DNA of 64,000 nt from Candidatus Dechloromonas phosphorivorans (GTDB lineage: Bacteria; Pseudomonadota; Gammaproteobacteria; Burkholderiales; Rhodocyclaceae). The stretch covers positions 186,001 through 250,000 of the forward strand of contig JADKIP010000012.1 in assembly GCA_016721185.1 (NCBI GenBank), given 5' to 3'. The notes under the pieces were generated by a model that was given only the letters and a program-made list of their open reading frames with translations, searched no databases and was not told the DNA's origin. Below, piece after piece: positions 1 through 8,652 of the stretch (the stretch's first letter is position 1; the number at the start of each line of letters is the position of its first letter). The position numbers were made by a program, and so were the translations under genes.

Positions 1-252
1 ACCGGCCGGCGTGTTGAGCGGCGCGCCGCGTTCCTGCCAGTCGGGGAAAAGCTCGGCCAGCGCGTGCGGTTCGAGCACGGCGCCGGAGAGAATATGGGCG
101 CCGATTTCCGAGCCTTTTTCCAGCAGGCAAACGGAAACTTCCTTGCCCGCGGCTTCGGCCAGTTGCTTGATGCGGATCGCCGCCGACAGCCCGGACGGGC
201 CGCCGCCGATGATCACGACATCGTATTCCATTGCATCACGATCAGTGCGCAT
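1..252 (-). CDS. Electron transfer flavoprotein-ubiquinone oxidoreductase, N-terminal part (cut by window edge)
   Basis: Only the first 84 codons are inside the window; the frame stays open to base 1. The protein opens with a short lead, then the dinucleotide-binding signature DVVIIGGGPSGLSAAIR, followed by LSGAVLEPHAL and a GAPLNTP segment, which are typical of ETF-QO. The family is a membrane-associated FAD/4Fe-4S enzyme that passes electrons from reduced ETF to ubiquinone. It is the last visible gene of the fatty-acid oxidation operon, so the operon carries the whole route from acyl-CoA dehydrogenase through ETF to the quinone pool. The first ATG (base 252) is used; a second in-frame Met at residue 8, directly before EYDVVIIGG, is equally possible. 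The FAD fold is seen; the exact name rests on recall of the family. Confidence 0.85.
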   Translation of the reverse strand, partial: MRTDRDAMEYDVVIIGGGPSGLSAAIRIKQLAEAAGKEVSVCLLEKGSEIGAHILSGAVLEPHALAELFPDWQERGAPLNTPAG

Positions 253-260
253 AGGTCCCT

Positions 261-313
261 TCCGGGGGGCTGGGGGGGGGGGGGGCCCGGGGGGGGGCGG
301 GGCGGGGGGGGCC
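261..313. repeat. Poly-G tract between etfQO and the acyl-CoA dehydrogenase gene
   Basis: On the plus strand there are G runs of 6 (264-269), 14 (272-285), 9 (289-297), 4 (299-302) and 8 (304-311), broken only by single C or T bases and one CCC. No other part of the window looks like this. It fills the spacer between two operon genes and is transcribed as a C-rich RNA. It could form a G-quadruplex on the plus strand, or be a base-calling or assembly artefact at a hard-to-read hairpin. Confidence 0.8.
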
Positions 314-328
314 GCGTATCGAAGACTC

Positions 329-2107
329 TTAGAAGAGGTTTTCCGGCAGTGCGAATACCGACTCGCTACCACCAGTGATTTCGGCAGAATAGGCAGCGGC
401 GAACGGCAACTGGTGCGCCGCGAAGTAGGTCGCGGTAGCCAGCTTGGCGGTATAGAAATCGTCCGTTGTGCCGGCGGCGATGTGCTTGACGGCAATCGCT
501 GCCGACTTGGCCATCAGCCAGCCGCCGACCACGATACCGGTCAGCTTGAGGAAAGGCACGGAACCGGCTGCGGCAGCCTGCGGCTTGCTGTCGTAATTGG
601 CCAGCAACCACTCTGCTGCGGTCGACAGGGAATTGATGCCATTTTTCAGGTTGACCGCAATGCCGGCCAACTGGGCATTGCCCGCGAAAGATTCGGCATC
701 GGCCGTCATTTCGGCGATCAGCGTCTTCATCGCCGCCCCCGGCACCTTTTCGCGGGCCAGCTTGCGGCCGATCAGGTCGTTGGCCTGAATGCCGGTCGTG
801 CCTTCGTAAATGGTGGTGATGCGCGAATCGCGGTAGTACTGGCAGGCACCGGTTTCTTCGATGAAACCGACGCCGCCGAAAACCTGCACGCCGGTCGAGG
901 TCAGCTCGACGCCCTGCTCGGTGCTCCAGCCCTTGACCACCGGGGTCAGCAGATCGACGCGGGCCTGGGCAGCAGCATCGCCGGCATGGGCGCGGTCGAT
1001 GTTGGCGGCGGCGTAATAGGCCAGCGTACGCATGGCTTCGGTGCGCGACTTCATGTCCATCAGCATGCGGCGGACATCGGGGTGATGCAGGATGGGCTTC
1101 TTGATGCCGGACTTGTCGCCAATCGGGGCGCCCTGAACCCGCTCACGGGCATACCACAGCGCGTGCTGGTAGGAACGTTCGGCAATGCCGACGCCTTCCA
1201 GACCGACGTTCACCCGGGCGTGGTTCATCATCGTGAACATGTAGCCGATGCCCTTGTTCTCGTCGCCGACCAGATAGCCGATGGCGCCTGCGTTCTCGCC
1301 GAAGGACATCACCGCCGTCGGGCTGCCGTGAATGCCCATCTTGTGTTCAATCGAAGCGCAGATCAGGTCGTTGCGGGCGCCGAGCGAGCCATCATCATTG
1401 ACCAGGAATTTCGGCACGATGAACAACGAAATGCCCTTCAGTCCCGGCGGCGCATCCGGCAGACGGGCCAGCACGAGGTGAATGATGTTCTCGGCACAGT
1501 CGTTCTCGCCCCAGGTGATGAAAATCTTGGTGCCGCTGACCAGATAACTGCCATCACCGACGGCCTTGGCCTTGGTGCAGATGGCAGCGAGATCGGAACC
1601 GGCGGACGGCTCGGTCAGGTTCATGGTGCCAGACCAGGTGCCTTCGACCATCTTGTGCAGGTACTTTTGCTTCAGTTCGTCGGAAGCGTGGTGGGCGATG
1701 GCTTCGATGGCACCGCCAGTCAGCATCGGGCACAGGCCGAAAGCCATATTGGCCGACTTCCACATTTCATTGACTGCCATCGAAACCACCGCCGGCATTC
1801 CCTGACCGCCAAACTCCGGGGAGAAGGGCATGGAATTCCAGCCGGTTTCAACGAACAGTTTGTAGGCTTCCTTGAAGCCGGGCGCGGTGGTGACGACGCC
1901 GTCCTTGCAGACCGAACCGGTACTGTCGCCAGCGCGGTTGATCGGGTCGAGCACGCCAGTGGCGAACTTGGCAGCTTCTTCGAGGATGGATTCGACCAGT
2001 TCAACCGAACACTCCTCGTTGCCGGGTAAGGCGCAGACTTCTTCGAGGCCGGCCACTTCGTTGAGGATGAACTGCATGTCGCGAATCGGGGCGATATAGG
2101 TGCTCAT
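329..2107 (-). CDS. Acyl-CoA dehydrogenase (long form, 592 aa)
   Basis: FAD-dependent dehydrogenase for the first step of acyl-CoA beta-oxidation. The order is an N-terminal helical domain, the middle beta domain (MNLTEPSAGSDL near residue 162, FITWGE near 196) and a C-terminal helical domain with IYEGTTGIQANDL, where Glu435 is the expected catalytic base. At 592 residues it is much longer than the roughly 380-residue short/medium-chain enzymes, because of an extra C-terminal domain found in the bacterial long type. The start ATG is preceded by AAGGAA. It lies downstream of etfA across a REP-like element and upstream of etfQO, so its electron acceptor is very probably the ETF encoded beside it. 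Chain-length preference cannot be read from the sequence. Confidence 0.95.
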   Translation of the reverse strand: MSTYIAPIRDMQFILNEVAGLEEVCALPGNEECSVELVESILEEAAKFATGVLDPINRAGDSTGSVCKDGVVTTAPGFKEAYKLFVETGWNSMPFSPEFGGQGMPAVVSMAVNEMWKSANMAFGLCPMLTGGAIEAIAHHASDELKQKYLHKMVEGTWSGTMNLTEPSAGSDLAAICTKAKAVGDGSYLVSGTKIFITWGENDCAENIIHLVLARLPDAPPGLKGISLFIVPKFLVNDDGSLGARNDLICASIEHKMGIHGSPTAVMSFGENAGAIGYLVGDENKGIGYMFTMMNHARVNVGLEGVGIAERSYQHALWYARERVQGAPIGDKSGIKKPILHHPDVRRMLMDMKSRTEAMRTLAYYAAANIDRAHAGDAAAQARVDLLTPVVKGWSTEQGVELTSTGVQVFGGVGFIEETGACQYYRDSRITTIYEGTTGIQANDLIGRKLAREKVPGAAMKTLIAEMTADAESFAGNAQLAGIAVNLKNGINSLSTAAEWLLANYDSKPQAAAAGSVPFLKLTGIVVGGWLMAKSAAIAVKHIAAGTTDDFYTAKLATATYFAAHQLPFAAAYSAEITGGSESVFALPENLF

Positions 2108-2126
2108 GTACTTTCCTTTCAGTTGT

Positions 2127-2177
2127 CACCCCCCACTTCGGCGGGGGGCGTGGATTCCCGCCAGTGCGGGAATGACG
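2127..2177. repeat. REP-like intergenic palindrome pair
   Basis: Two hairpins sit side by side between etfA and the dehydrogenase gene: a C6/G6 stem around 2129-2148, and the perfect 8-bp stem ATTCCCGC-cagt-GCGGGAAT at 2154-2173. The second has the ATTCCC/GGGAAT ends of intergenic repeats common in betaproteobacteria. A related copy lies at 3889-3980. Likely effects on the operon mRNA are processing or stability. Confidence 0.7.
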
Positions 2178-2181
2178 TTAA

Positions 2182-3111
2182 TTAGAGGGCTGCGGCCAAT
2201 TGCGGCACCACGTCGAACAGATCCCCGACCAGCCCGTAATCCGCCACCTGGAAGATCGGTGCATCCGGATCCTTGTTGATCGCGACAATGACCTTGGATT
2301 CCTTCATCCCGGCCAGATGCTGGATGGCGCCGGAGATGCCGACCGCGAGGTAAAGCTGCGGCGCGACGATCTTGCCGGTCTGGCCGACCTGGTAGTCATT
2401 CGGGACAAAACCGGCGTCGACCGCAGCACGCGAGGCACCGAGCGCAGCACCGAGCTTGTCGGCGAGCGGTTCGAGCAGGGTGTGGTAGTTCTCGCCACTG
2501 CCCAGACCGCGACCGCCGGAGACGATGATCTTGGCGGCGCCGAGTTCGGGCCGTTCGGACTTGGTCAGTTCGCGGTGGGTCAGCGTGCTTTGTGCGGTAT
2601 CGGCAGCAGCGGCGATGGCTTCGATTTTTGCCGTATTTCCGGCGTCGACCGCATCAAAGGCGGTGGTGCGGACGGTGATGACCTTGACCTTGTCGGCGCT
2701 CTGCACGGTAGCCAGCGCGTTGCCGGCGTAGATCGGGCGGACGAAGGTGTCGGGGGATTCGACGCCGGTGATTTCGGAGATTTGGGCGACGTCGAGCAAG
2801 GCGGCGATACGCGGGCAGAGATTTTTGCCGAAGGTGGTGGCCGGGGCGAGGATGTGGCTGTAGCCAGCGGCGTGGGCGATGACCAGCGCGGTGAGGTTCT
2901 CGGCGGTCTGGCTTTGGTAGTGGGCGGCGTCGGCGACTTTGACGAGGGTCACGCCTTGCAGTGTGGCGGCTTGCTCGGCAGCGGCATTGCAGTTGCTGCC
3001 GGCGACCAGGACGTGGATGTCGCCACCGATTTTCTGGGCGGCGGTGACGGTGTTCAGCGTGGCGGCTTTGAGGCTTTGCTGGTCGTGTTCGGCGATTACG
3101 AGAATGGTCAT
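2182..3111 (-). CDS. etfA: Electron transfer flavoprotein, alpha subunit
   Basis: The 309-residue FAD-binding subunit of the ETF heterodimer, which takes electrons from acyl-CoA dehydrogenases and hands them to ETF-QO. The N-terminal domain begins MTILVIAEHD. The C-terminal FAD domain shows SGGRGLGSGENYHTL, then VGQTGKIVAPQLYLAVGIS and GAIQHLAGMK, and ends with INKDPDAPIFQVADYGLVGD, the expected flavin-binding series. It starts 2 bp after the etfB stop, so the two subunits are translationally coupled. Length is normal for the family. Confidence 0.97.
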   Translation of the reverse strand: MTILVIAEHDQQSLKAATLNTVTAAQKIGGDIHVLVAGSNCNAAAEQAATLQGVTLVKVADAAHYQSQTAENLTALVIAHAAGYSHILAPATTFGKNLCPRIAALLDVAQISEITGVESPDTFVRPIYAGNALATVQSADKVKVITVRTTAFDAVDAGNTAKIEAIAAAADTAQSTLTHRELTKSERPELGAAKIIVSGGRGLGSGENYHTLLEPLADKLGAALGASRAAVDAGFVPNDYQVGQTGKIVAPQLYLAVGISGAIQHLAGMKESKVIVAINKDPDAPIFQVADYGLVGDLFDVVPQLAAAL

Positions 3112-3113
3112 GA

Positions 3114-3863
3114 TCAGATCACCTTGGCTTCGTTCTTGAGTTTGTTGACCAGTTCGGCGACGTCGGCGACCTTGATGCCGGCGGAGCGCTTGGGTGGCTC
3201 GCTGACTTTGAGGGTGGTCAGGCGCGGCGTGACGTCGACGCCGAGGTCGGCCGGCTTGACGGTGTCGAGCGGCTTTTTCTTGGCTTTCATGATGTTGGGC
3301 AGGGTGGCGTAGCGCGGTTCGTTGAGGCGGAGGTCAGTACTGACCACGGCCGGCAAGGAGATTTCGAGGGTTTCGAGGCCACCGTCGATTTCGCGAGTAA
3401 CGCTGGCTTTGCCGTTGGCGATCAGCACTTTTGAGGCGAAGGTGGCTTGCGGCCAGTTTTGCAGGGCGGCGAGCATCTGGCCGGTCTGGTTGGCGTCGTC
3501 GTCGATGGCTTGTTTGCCGCAGATGACGAGTTGCGGTTGTTCCTTGGCGCAGAGGGCTTGCAGCAGCTTGGCGACGGCCAGCGGTTGCAGTTCGACGTCG
3601 GTTTCGACCAGGATGCCGCGGTCGGCGCCGATGGCCATGGCGGTGCGCAGGGTTTCCTGGCAGGCGGTGACGCCGCAGGAGACGGCGATGACTTCGGTGG
3701 CGATGCCGGCTTCTTTCAGACGAACGGCTTCTTCGATGGCGATTTCGTCAAAGGGGTTCATGCTCATCTTGACGTTGGCGAGATCGATGCCGCTACCGTC
3801 GGCTTTGACCCGGACTTTGACGTTGTAATCAACTACCCGTTTGACGGGGACGAGAATTTTCAT
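3114..3863 (-). CDS. etfB: Electron transfer flavoprotein, beta subunit
   Basis: The 249-residue AMP-binding partner of EtfA. The start MKILVPVKRVVDYNVKVR is typical of EtfB. An upstream in-frame ATG adds ten unlikely residues, while the chosen ATG has GGAAAGGAA in front. Later motifs include MNPFDEIAIEEAVRLKE and CGKQAIDDDANQTG, the conserved nucleotide/recognition segment. It is transcribed with etfA, the dehydrogenase and etfQO downstream; a REP-like element separates it from the acyl-CoA synthetase gene upstream. Confidence 0.97.
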   Translation of the reverse strand: MKILVPVKRVVDYNVKVRVKADGSGIDLANVKMSMNPFDEIAIEEAVRLKEAGIATEVIAVSCGVTACQETLRTAMAIGADRGILVETDVELQPLAVAKLLQALCAKEQPQLVICGKQAIDDDANQTGQMLAALQNWPQATFASKVLIANGKASVTREIDGGLETLEISLPAVVSTDLRLNEPRYATLPNIMKAKKKPLDTVKPADLGVDVTPRLTTLKVSEPPKRSAGIKVADVAELVNKLKNEAKVI

Positions 3864-3888
3864 GGGGGAATTCCTTTCCAGGGAGTTC

Positions 3889-3980
3889 GTCATCCCGGGC
3901 TTGACCCGGGATCCAGTCCTAAAACATGGATTCCCGCCTTCGCCCCGAAAGAAGTGCCCTTGGGGTGCGCGGGAATGACG
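3889..3980. repeat. Composite REP-like element
   Basis: The perfect stem ATCCCGGG-cttga-CCCGGGAT (3891-3911) is followed by a larger imperfect hairpin bounded by ATTCCCGC (about 3939) and GCGGGAAT (about 3968). It fills most of the gap between the acyl-CoA synthetase gene and etfB. The outer ends match the element at 2154-2173, so this is a dispersed repeat and not a gene-specific terminator; there is no T run on either side. Confidence 0.7.
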
Positions 3981-3988
3981 GCAAACAA

Positions 3989-5626
3989 TTACTCGATGGC
4001 GAGCGCTGAGTTGGCGTGCTGACGCAGGACGTATTTCTGGATCTTGCCGGTCGACGTCTTGGGCAATTCACCAAAAACCACCTGCTTCGGCACCTTGAAA
4101 CGGGCCAGATGGGCACGGCAATGCTCGATGATTTCGGCTTCGGTTGTCTGTACGCCGTCCTTCAGTTCAATGAAGGCAGCCGGCACTTCACCCCATTTTT
4201 CATCGGGCTTGGCGACGACCGCAGCGGCGATCACTGACGGGTGGCGGTAAAGCACATCCTCGACTTCCAGCGAGGAAATATTCTCGCCGCCGGAAATAAT
4301 GATGTCCTTGGAACGATCCTTGATCTTGACGTAGCCATCGCTATGGACGACGGCCAGATCGCCGGTATGGAACCAGCCGCCGGCGAAAGCTTCCGCAGTC
4401 GCCTTCGGATTCTTCAGGTAACCCTTCATCACCAGATTGCCGCGGAACATGATTTCGCCCATCGTTTCACCGTCCCAGGGCACCGGCTCCAAACTCACCG
4501 GATCGCGCACTTCAATCGCTTCCTGCATGTGATAACGCACGCCCTGCCGGCCGTTGCGGGCAGCGCGCAGATCGATCGGCAGCTTGTCCCATTCCGGATG
4601 CTTGGCGCAGACTGCGGCCGGGCCGTAGGTTTCGGTCAACCCGTAAACATGGGTGATATTGAAGCCCATCTGCTCGGCGCCTTCGATGATGGCGGCCGGG
4701 GGTGCGGCGCCGGCGATCAGGCCGTTGACCTGATGCTCGATGCCTTCTTTCAGCACCGCCGGGGCGTTGATCATCATCCCGTACACAATCGGTGCGCCGC
4801 ACATGTGGGTGACCTTGTGCGCCTTGATGGCGCCGAAGATCAACGCCGGATCGACCTTGCGCAGGCAAACGCTGGTCCCGGCATTGGCCGCCAGCGTCCA
4901 GGGGAAGCACCAGCCGTTGCAATGGAACATCGGCAGCGTCCACAAATACACGGCGTGCGGCGGCATGCCCCAGGAAATGATGTTGGAGGCCGAATTCAGG
5001 TAGGCGCCGCGATGGTGATAGACCACGCCCTTCGGGTTGCCGGTGGTGCCGGAGGTGTAATTCAGCGCGATGGCATCCCACTCGTTTTCCGGCAGTTGCC
5101 AGGCAAAATCAGGTTCGCCTTCGCTCAGGAAAGCCTCGTAATCCTTTTCACCGAGCGCTTCGCCGCCGGTAAATTCCGGGTCGATGATGTCGATGACCAG
5201 CGGTTTCGGGCCGTCGATCAGTGCCAGCGCCGCTTTGACCGTGGCGGTGAATTCGGGATCGGTAATCAGCACCTTCGCTTCGCCGTGTTGCAGCATGAAG
5301 GCGATGGCTTCAGCATCGAGACGGGTGTTCAGCGTATTGAGCACGGCGCCGGTCATCGGCACGCCGAAATGGCACTCGAACATCGGCGCGGTGTTGGGCA
5401 GCATCACGGCGACGGTGTCGCCTTTGCCGATACCGCGATTTATCAGTGCGGAAGCCAGCTGACGGCAACGGTCATAGCTTTCCTTCCAGGTGTACTGGCG
5501 GGCACCCTGAATGATCGAAATACGCTTCGGATAGACGAAAGCCGAGCGCTCGATAAAGCTGAGCGGGGAAAGCGGAACATAATTGGCCGGGTTCTGTTCG
5601 AGTCCGGCGGAATACGGATTTGCCAC
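3989..5626 (-). CDS. Acyl-CoA synthetase (AMP-forming, fatty-acid/medium-chain type)
   Basis: Activates a carboxylic acid with ATP and CoA. The adenylate-forming signature YTSGTTGNPKGVVYHHRG is present, followed by LTETYGPA, then FHTGDLAV and ISGGENISSLEVEDVLY, with a C-terminal KTSTGKIQKY lysine segment. Start: an ATG 30 codons upstream keeps the frame open, but GTG at 5626 gives the family start MANPYSAGLEQNPANYVPLS and has GAGGAGA upstream, so 545 residues is chosen. It heads the operon etfB-etfA-acyl-CoA dehydrogenase-etfQO, and its product should be the dehydrogenase substrate. Substrate range is not readable; relatives include medium-chain and methylmercaptopropionate ligases. Confidence 0.93.
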   Translation of the reverse strand: MANPYSAGLEQNPANYVPLSPLSFIERSAFVYPKRISIIQGARQYTWKESYDRCRQLASALINRGIGKGDTVAVMLPNTAPMFECHFGVPMTGAVLNTLNTRLDAEAIAFMLQHGEAKVLITDPEFTATVKAALALIDGPKPLVIDIIDPEFTGGEALGEKDYEAFLSEGEPDFAWQLPENEWDAIALNYTSGTTGNPKGVVYHHRGAYLNSASNIISWGMPPHAVYLWTLPMFHCNGWCFPWTLAANAGTSVCLRKVDPALIFGAIKAHKVTHMCGAPIVYGMMINAPAVLKEGIEHQVNGLIAGAAPPAAIIEGAEQMGFNITHVYGLTETYGPAAVCAKHPEWDKLPIDLRAARNGRQGVRYHMQEAIEVRDPVSLEPVPWDGETMGEIMFRGNLVMKGYLKNPKATAEAFAGGWFHTGDLAVVHSDGYVKIKDRSKDIIISGGENISSLEVEDVLYRHPSVIAAAVVAKPDEKWGEVPAAFIELKDGVQTTEAEIIEHCRAHLARFKVPKQVVFGELPKTSTGKIQKYVLRQHANSALAIE

Positions 5627-5831
5627 AAATGTCTCCTCACGATGCTTGAAAAGTGCTGTTCTCTGTATCGGGGCTTTTTTTATTGATCGTGAGGATGACA
5701 AAAGACTTTTGCACAACTATTGGTCGAATGTAACGAATCGTTACACGACCCATTTCGATCAACCGAGTGCTCTAAAATTATTCACATGCCTCCTCGATAC
5801 CTCGCCGCCCGACACCGCCCAGCGCCATGAA

Positions 5832-7808
5832 ATGCTGCAGGCAGGGCTCGACTTGCTCGACCAGGGCCTGACGGTGTTTGATGCCAACTTGTGCCTGGTG
5901 GCGTGGAACGAGCCCTTTCTCAAACTGCTCGATTTCCCGAAAGAGTTGGCTCAGGTCGGCACCCCCTTCGAGCGCTTCATCCGCCACAACGCCGAGCGTG
6001 GCGAATACGGCCCAGGTGATCACGAAGCCCAGATTGCCGAACGCGTTGCGGCTGCCGCCAACTTTGCACCGCACATTACCGAGCGCCAGCGGCCGAACGG
6101 GAAGGTTCTGCTGCTACGCGGTGAACCGCTGGCCAACAAAGGTTTTGTCACGCTGTACACCGACATCACCGAACAGCGTTACATCGAAAACCTGACCGAA
6201 CACCAGAACATCCAGCTTGATGAACGCGTCCGCCGCCGTACCGCCCAGCTCGAAAACGCCAACGCCAACCTGACCCGGGCCAATAGCGAAAACAGCCGTA
6301 TCGCAGCCGCCTTGCGGCGCAGCGAAGAACGCCTGCGCCTGATCAATGACACCATTCCGATTTTGATCGGCTACGTCGATCACAACGAGGTTTATCAGTA
6401 CGCCAACAAGGGCTATTCCGACTGGTACGGTCACCCGGAAGGTTCGGTCACCGGCCGCGGCGTGCGCGACGTGATCGGCGACCATGTTTATGGCCAGGTT
6501 CGTGAAAACGTCCGGAAAGCCCTGAGCGGCCAACAGGTCACTTACGAATACCAGATGCAGCGCCAGGGCCAGAATGTCTTTGCGCGCAGCACGCTGGTTC
6601 CGGAAACCTTGCCCGAAGGCGACACGCTTGGCTTCTTCGTTTTTTCCCACGAGACGACCGAGCAAAAACGCATGGAAGCGGCGCTGGTGCAGGCCCAGAA
6701 AATGGAGGCAATTGGCCAGTTGACCGGCGGATTGGCCCACGATTTCAACAATCTGCTCACCGTCGTCATCGGCAATCTGGCGGCCTTGCAGGACCACCGG
6801 CCGGACGATGCCGAGGTCAATGAATTCGTTGAGCCGGCGCTGCAATCGGCCCGCCGCGGCGTGCAACTGATCCGCCGCCTGCTCACCTTTTCGCGCCAGC
6901 AACCGCTGGAACCGCAGGCAGTCGACATCGGCCGGCTGATCGGCGGCCTGTCCAAACTGGTTCGCCGCTCGCTGCCGGAATCGATTGCCATTTCGACCGA
7001 TCTCGCCAGCGCCTCGATCCACGCGCTGGTCGACCCCGGCCAACTGGAGAGCGCCCTGCTCAACTTTGCGCTGAATGCACGCGATGCCATGCCGGACGGC
7101 GGCCGGCTGCACATCGCCGCCCACCCGGTCGAGCTTTCGGCCGAAGCCGGCACTTTCGATGTCGCCCCCGGCCGTTACGCGATGATCGAAGTGGGCGATA
7201 ACGGCACGGGCATGGATGCAGCGACGCTGGCCCGGGTTTATGAACCATTTTTCACCACCAAGCGCTTCGGCCTGGGCAGCGGCCTGGGCTTGTCGATGGC
7301 TTATGGCTTCGTCAAACAATCGGGTGGTGGCCTGTCGATCCAGAGCCAGCCCGGTCAGGGCACGACCGTCCTGATGGTGCTGCCACTGACCACGGCCGAG
7401 CCGGAACAGGATCAACCCAGCGAAGATGCCGCGCTCGCCCACGGCGGCGAACTGGTGCTGCTGGTGGAAGATGAGCCGAATGTCCGGCGTGTCGTGTGCC
7501 AGCAATTGATCGACCTCGGCTACCCGGTGATTGAGGCCGAGAATGGTGCCCAGGCGCTGGAAATGATCGAACAGATTCCCGATATCGCCATCGTCGTCAG
7601 CGATGTCATTATGCCCGGCGCGATCAACGGCCGGCAGTTAGCCGAGCAAACGCTGCTCCATCATCCCCGCATGCGCATTGTGCTGATGAGCGGTTATGCC
7701 GATGAAGTCGATGAAGAGGGCGCCAGCGCCCTGCCGATTCTGACCAAACCTTTCGTGCGGCAAGATATGGCCCGCGCCCTGCAACGTGCGAACAAAGGCA
7801 AGTCATGA
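5832..7808 (+). CDS. Hybrid sensor histidine kinase (PAS-PAS-kinase-receiver)
   Basis: A soluble-looking sensor kinase of about 658 residues. The order is an N-terminal PAS-like domain (LDLLDQGLTVFDANLCLVAW), a coiled coil with ERVRRRTAQLENAN, a second PAS domain (INDTIPILIGYVDHNEVYQY), a HisKA box with the phospho-acceptor in LTGGLAHDFNNLL (about His303), an HATPase with NALNARDAMPDG-type N box and GLGLSMAYG, and a receiver with about Asp591 in VVSDVIMPG. No transmembrane segment is seen. The start is uncertain: the frame is open from 5583, and the ATG at 5832 lacks a clear ribosome site but matches the family start. The stop overlaps the next gene by ATGA. The signal sensed is unknown. Confidence 0.85.
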   Translation: MLQAGLDLLDQGLTVFDANLCLVAWNEPFLKLLDFPKELAQVGTPFERFIRHNAERGEYGPGDHEAQIAERVAAAANFAPHITERQRPNGKVLLLRGEPLANKGFVTLYTDITEQRYIENLTEHQNIQLDERVRRRTAQLENANANLTRANSENSRIAAALRRSEERLRLINDTIPILIGYVDHNEVYQYANKGYSDWYGHPEGSVTGRGVRDVIGDHVYGQVRENVRKALSGQQVTYEYQMQRQGQNVFARSTLVPETLPEGDTLGFFVFSHETTEQKRMEAALVQAQKMEAIGQLTGGLAHDFNNLLTVVIGNLAALQDHRPDDAEVNEFVEPALQSARRGVQLIRRLLTFSRQQPLEPQAVDIGRLIGGLSKLVRRSLPESIAISTDLASASIHALVDPGQLESALLNFALNARDAMPDGGRLHIAAHPVELSAEAGTFDVAPGRYAMIEVGDNGTGMDAATLARVYEPFFTTKRFGLGSGLGLSMAYGFVKQSGGGLSIQSQPGQGTTVLMVLPLTTAEPEQDQPSEDAALAHGGELVLLVEDEPNVRRVVCQQLIDLGYPVIEAENGAQALEMIEQIPDIAIVVSDVIMPGAINGRQLAEQTLLHHPRMRIVLMSGYADEVDEEGASALPILTKPFVRQDMARALQRANKGKS

Positions 7809-8527
7809 AAGACGCAGAATCGAACAAACTGATTGTCATCGTCGAGGATGACCCGGACGTGGCGCGCATCATCGAGCAGGTGCTCAGCGACTTTTCCTTC
7901 CGTACCGTCTGGTGCCGCAGCGCCAGCGACCTGCTGCGCCGCCTGCGCACCCTGGCGCCCGACCTGTGCATCATCGACCTCGGCCTGCCCGACATGGACG
8001 GCCTCGAAGCCATGCAGCGGGTACGCGCCCAATCGGCTTGCGGCATCATCATCCTGACCGGCCGCGCCCACATCAGCGACCGCGTCATGGGGCTGGAACT
8101 GGGCGCCGACGATTACATCCTGAAACCCTTTGAACCACGCGAGCTGGTTGCCCGCGTCCGCAGCATCCTGCGCCGGCGGGAAAATACCCAGAGCAACCCA
8201 GCCCGCAAAATTGCCGAATTTTCCGGCTGGCACTTCAACCTCGGCAACAACACCCTGCAAGCCGCCAATGGCGAGGAACACCAACTCAGCACCTCGGAAG
8301 CGGAACTGCTCAAAGTCTTCGTCAGCAACCCGAACCGCATCCTGCAGCGCGAACAATTAATGGGCACGCGTAATCTCTCGCCCACCGACCGCAGCATCGA
8401 CGTCCGCATCTCCCGCCTGCGCCGCAAGCTGGAGCCGAATGCCGAAAGTCCGGCCTTTATCAAAACGGTGTATGGGGCGGGCTATCTTTTTCTTGCTACG
8501 GTCAACTGGCCGGAAGAAAACCCTTGA
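7805..8527 (+). CDS. Response regulator, OmpR/winged-helix family
   Basis: A 240-residue regulator overlapping the kinase stop by 4 bp, so the two form a pair. The receiver domain has the acidic pocket VIVEDDPD, phospho-acceptor Asp58 in CIIDLGLPDMDG, and Lys107 in YILKPFEP. A winged-helix output domain follows (LSTSEAELLKVFVSNPNRIL, then SIDVRISRLRRKLE and IKTVYGAGYLF). The kinase already carries a receiver, so phosphate could flow through it or the kinase could serve both. Targets cannot be inferred. A bidirectional terminator follows. Confidence 0.93.
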   Translation: MKDAESNKLIVIVEDDPDVARIIEQVLSDFSFRTVWCRSASDLLRRLRTLAPDLCIIDLGLPDMDGLEAMQRVRAQSACGIIILTGRAHISDRVMGLELGADDYILKPFEPRELVARVRSILRRRENTQSNPARKIAEFSGWHFNLGNNTLQAANGEEHQLSTSEAELLKVFVSNPNRILQREQLMGTRNLSPTDRSIDVRISRLRRKLEPNAESPAFIKTVYGAGYLFLATVNWPEENP

Positions 8528-8544
8528 GGAGTGGCTGATTAATT

Positions 8545-8570
8545 CGTCATCCCCTCGTCGACGAGGGGCC
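8545..8570. repeat. REP-like palindrome
   Basis: After GTCAT comes the perfect palindrome CCCCTCGTCGACGAGGGG (8551-8568), resembling the GTCATCCC... element at 3889. It lies just after the response-regulator gene, before the terminator. Confidence 0.5.
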
Positions 8571-8605
8571 TTTCCACCCCCGAACAAGCCGCCTGCGGTC
8601 AATAC

Positions 8606-8636
8606 GAAAAAGAGCCAAAAATGGCTCTTTTTCTAT
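8606..8636. terminator. Bidirectional rho-independent terminator
   Basis: The stem AGAGCCA-aaaa-TGGCTCT (8611-8628) is flanked by an A run on the left and a T run on the right, so it works on both strands. It sits between the convergent response-regulator and EF-G-like genes. Confidence 0.85.
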
Positions 8637-8652
8637 GTCGACCGCAGCAAAC

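Noticed and set aside
11..2029. Long plus-strand open frame (672 codons) opposite the acyl-CoA dehydrogenase gene
   Set aside because: It mirrors the codon pattern of the minus-strand enzyme, has no known domain and runs through the poly-G tract.
4241..5686. Plus-strand open frame of 481 codons opposite the acyl-CoA synthetase gene
   Set aside because: It is an antisense shadow of a well-supported AMP-binding enzyme; no recognisable motif or ribosome site.
6114..7505. Minus-strand open frame of 463 codons opposite the histidine kinase gene
   Set aside because: It lies wholly within the kinase coding region, and the kinase motifs on the plus strand are clear.
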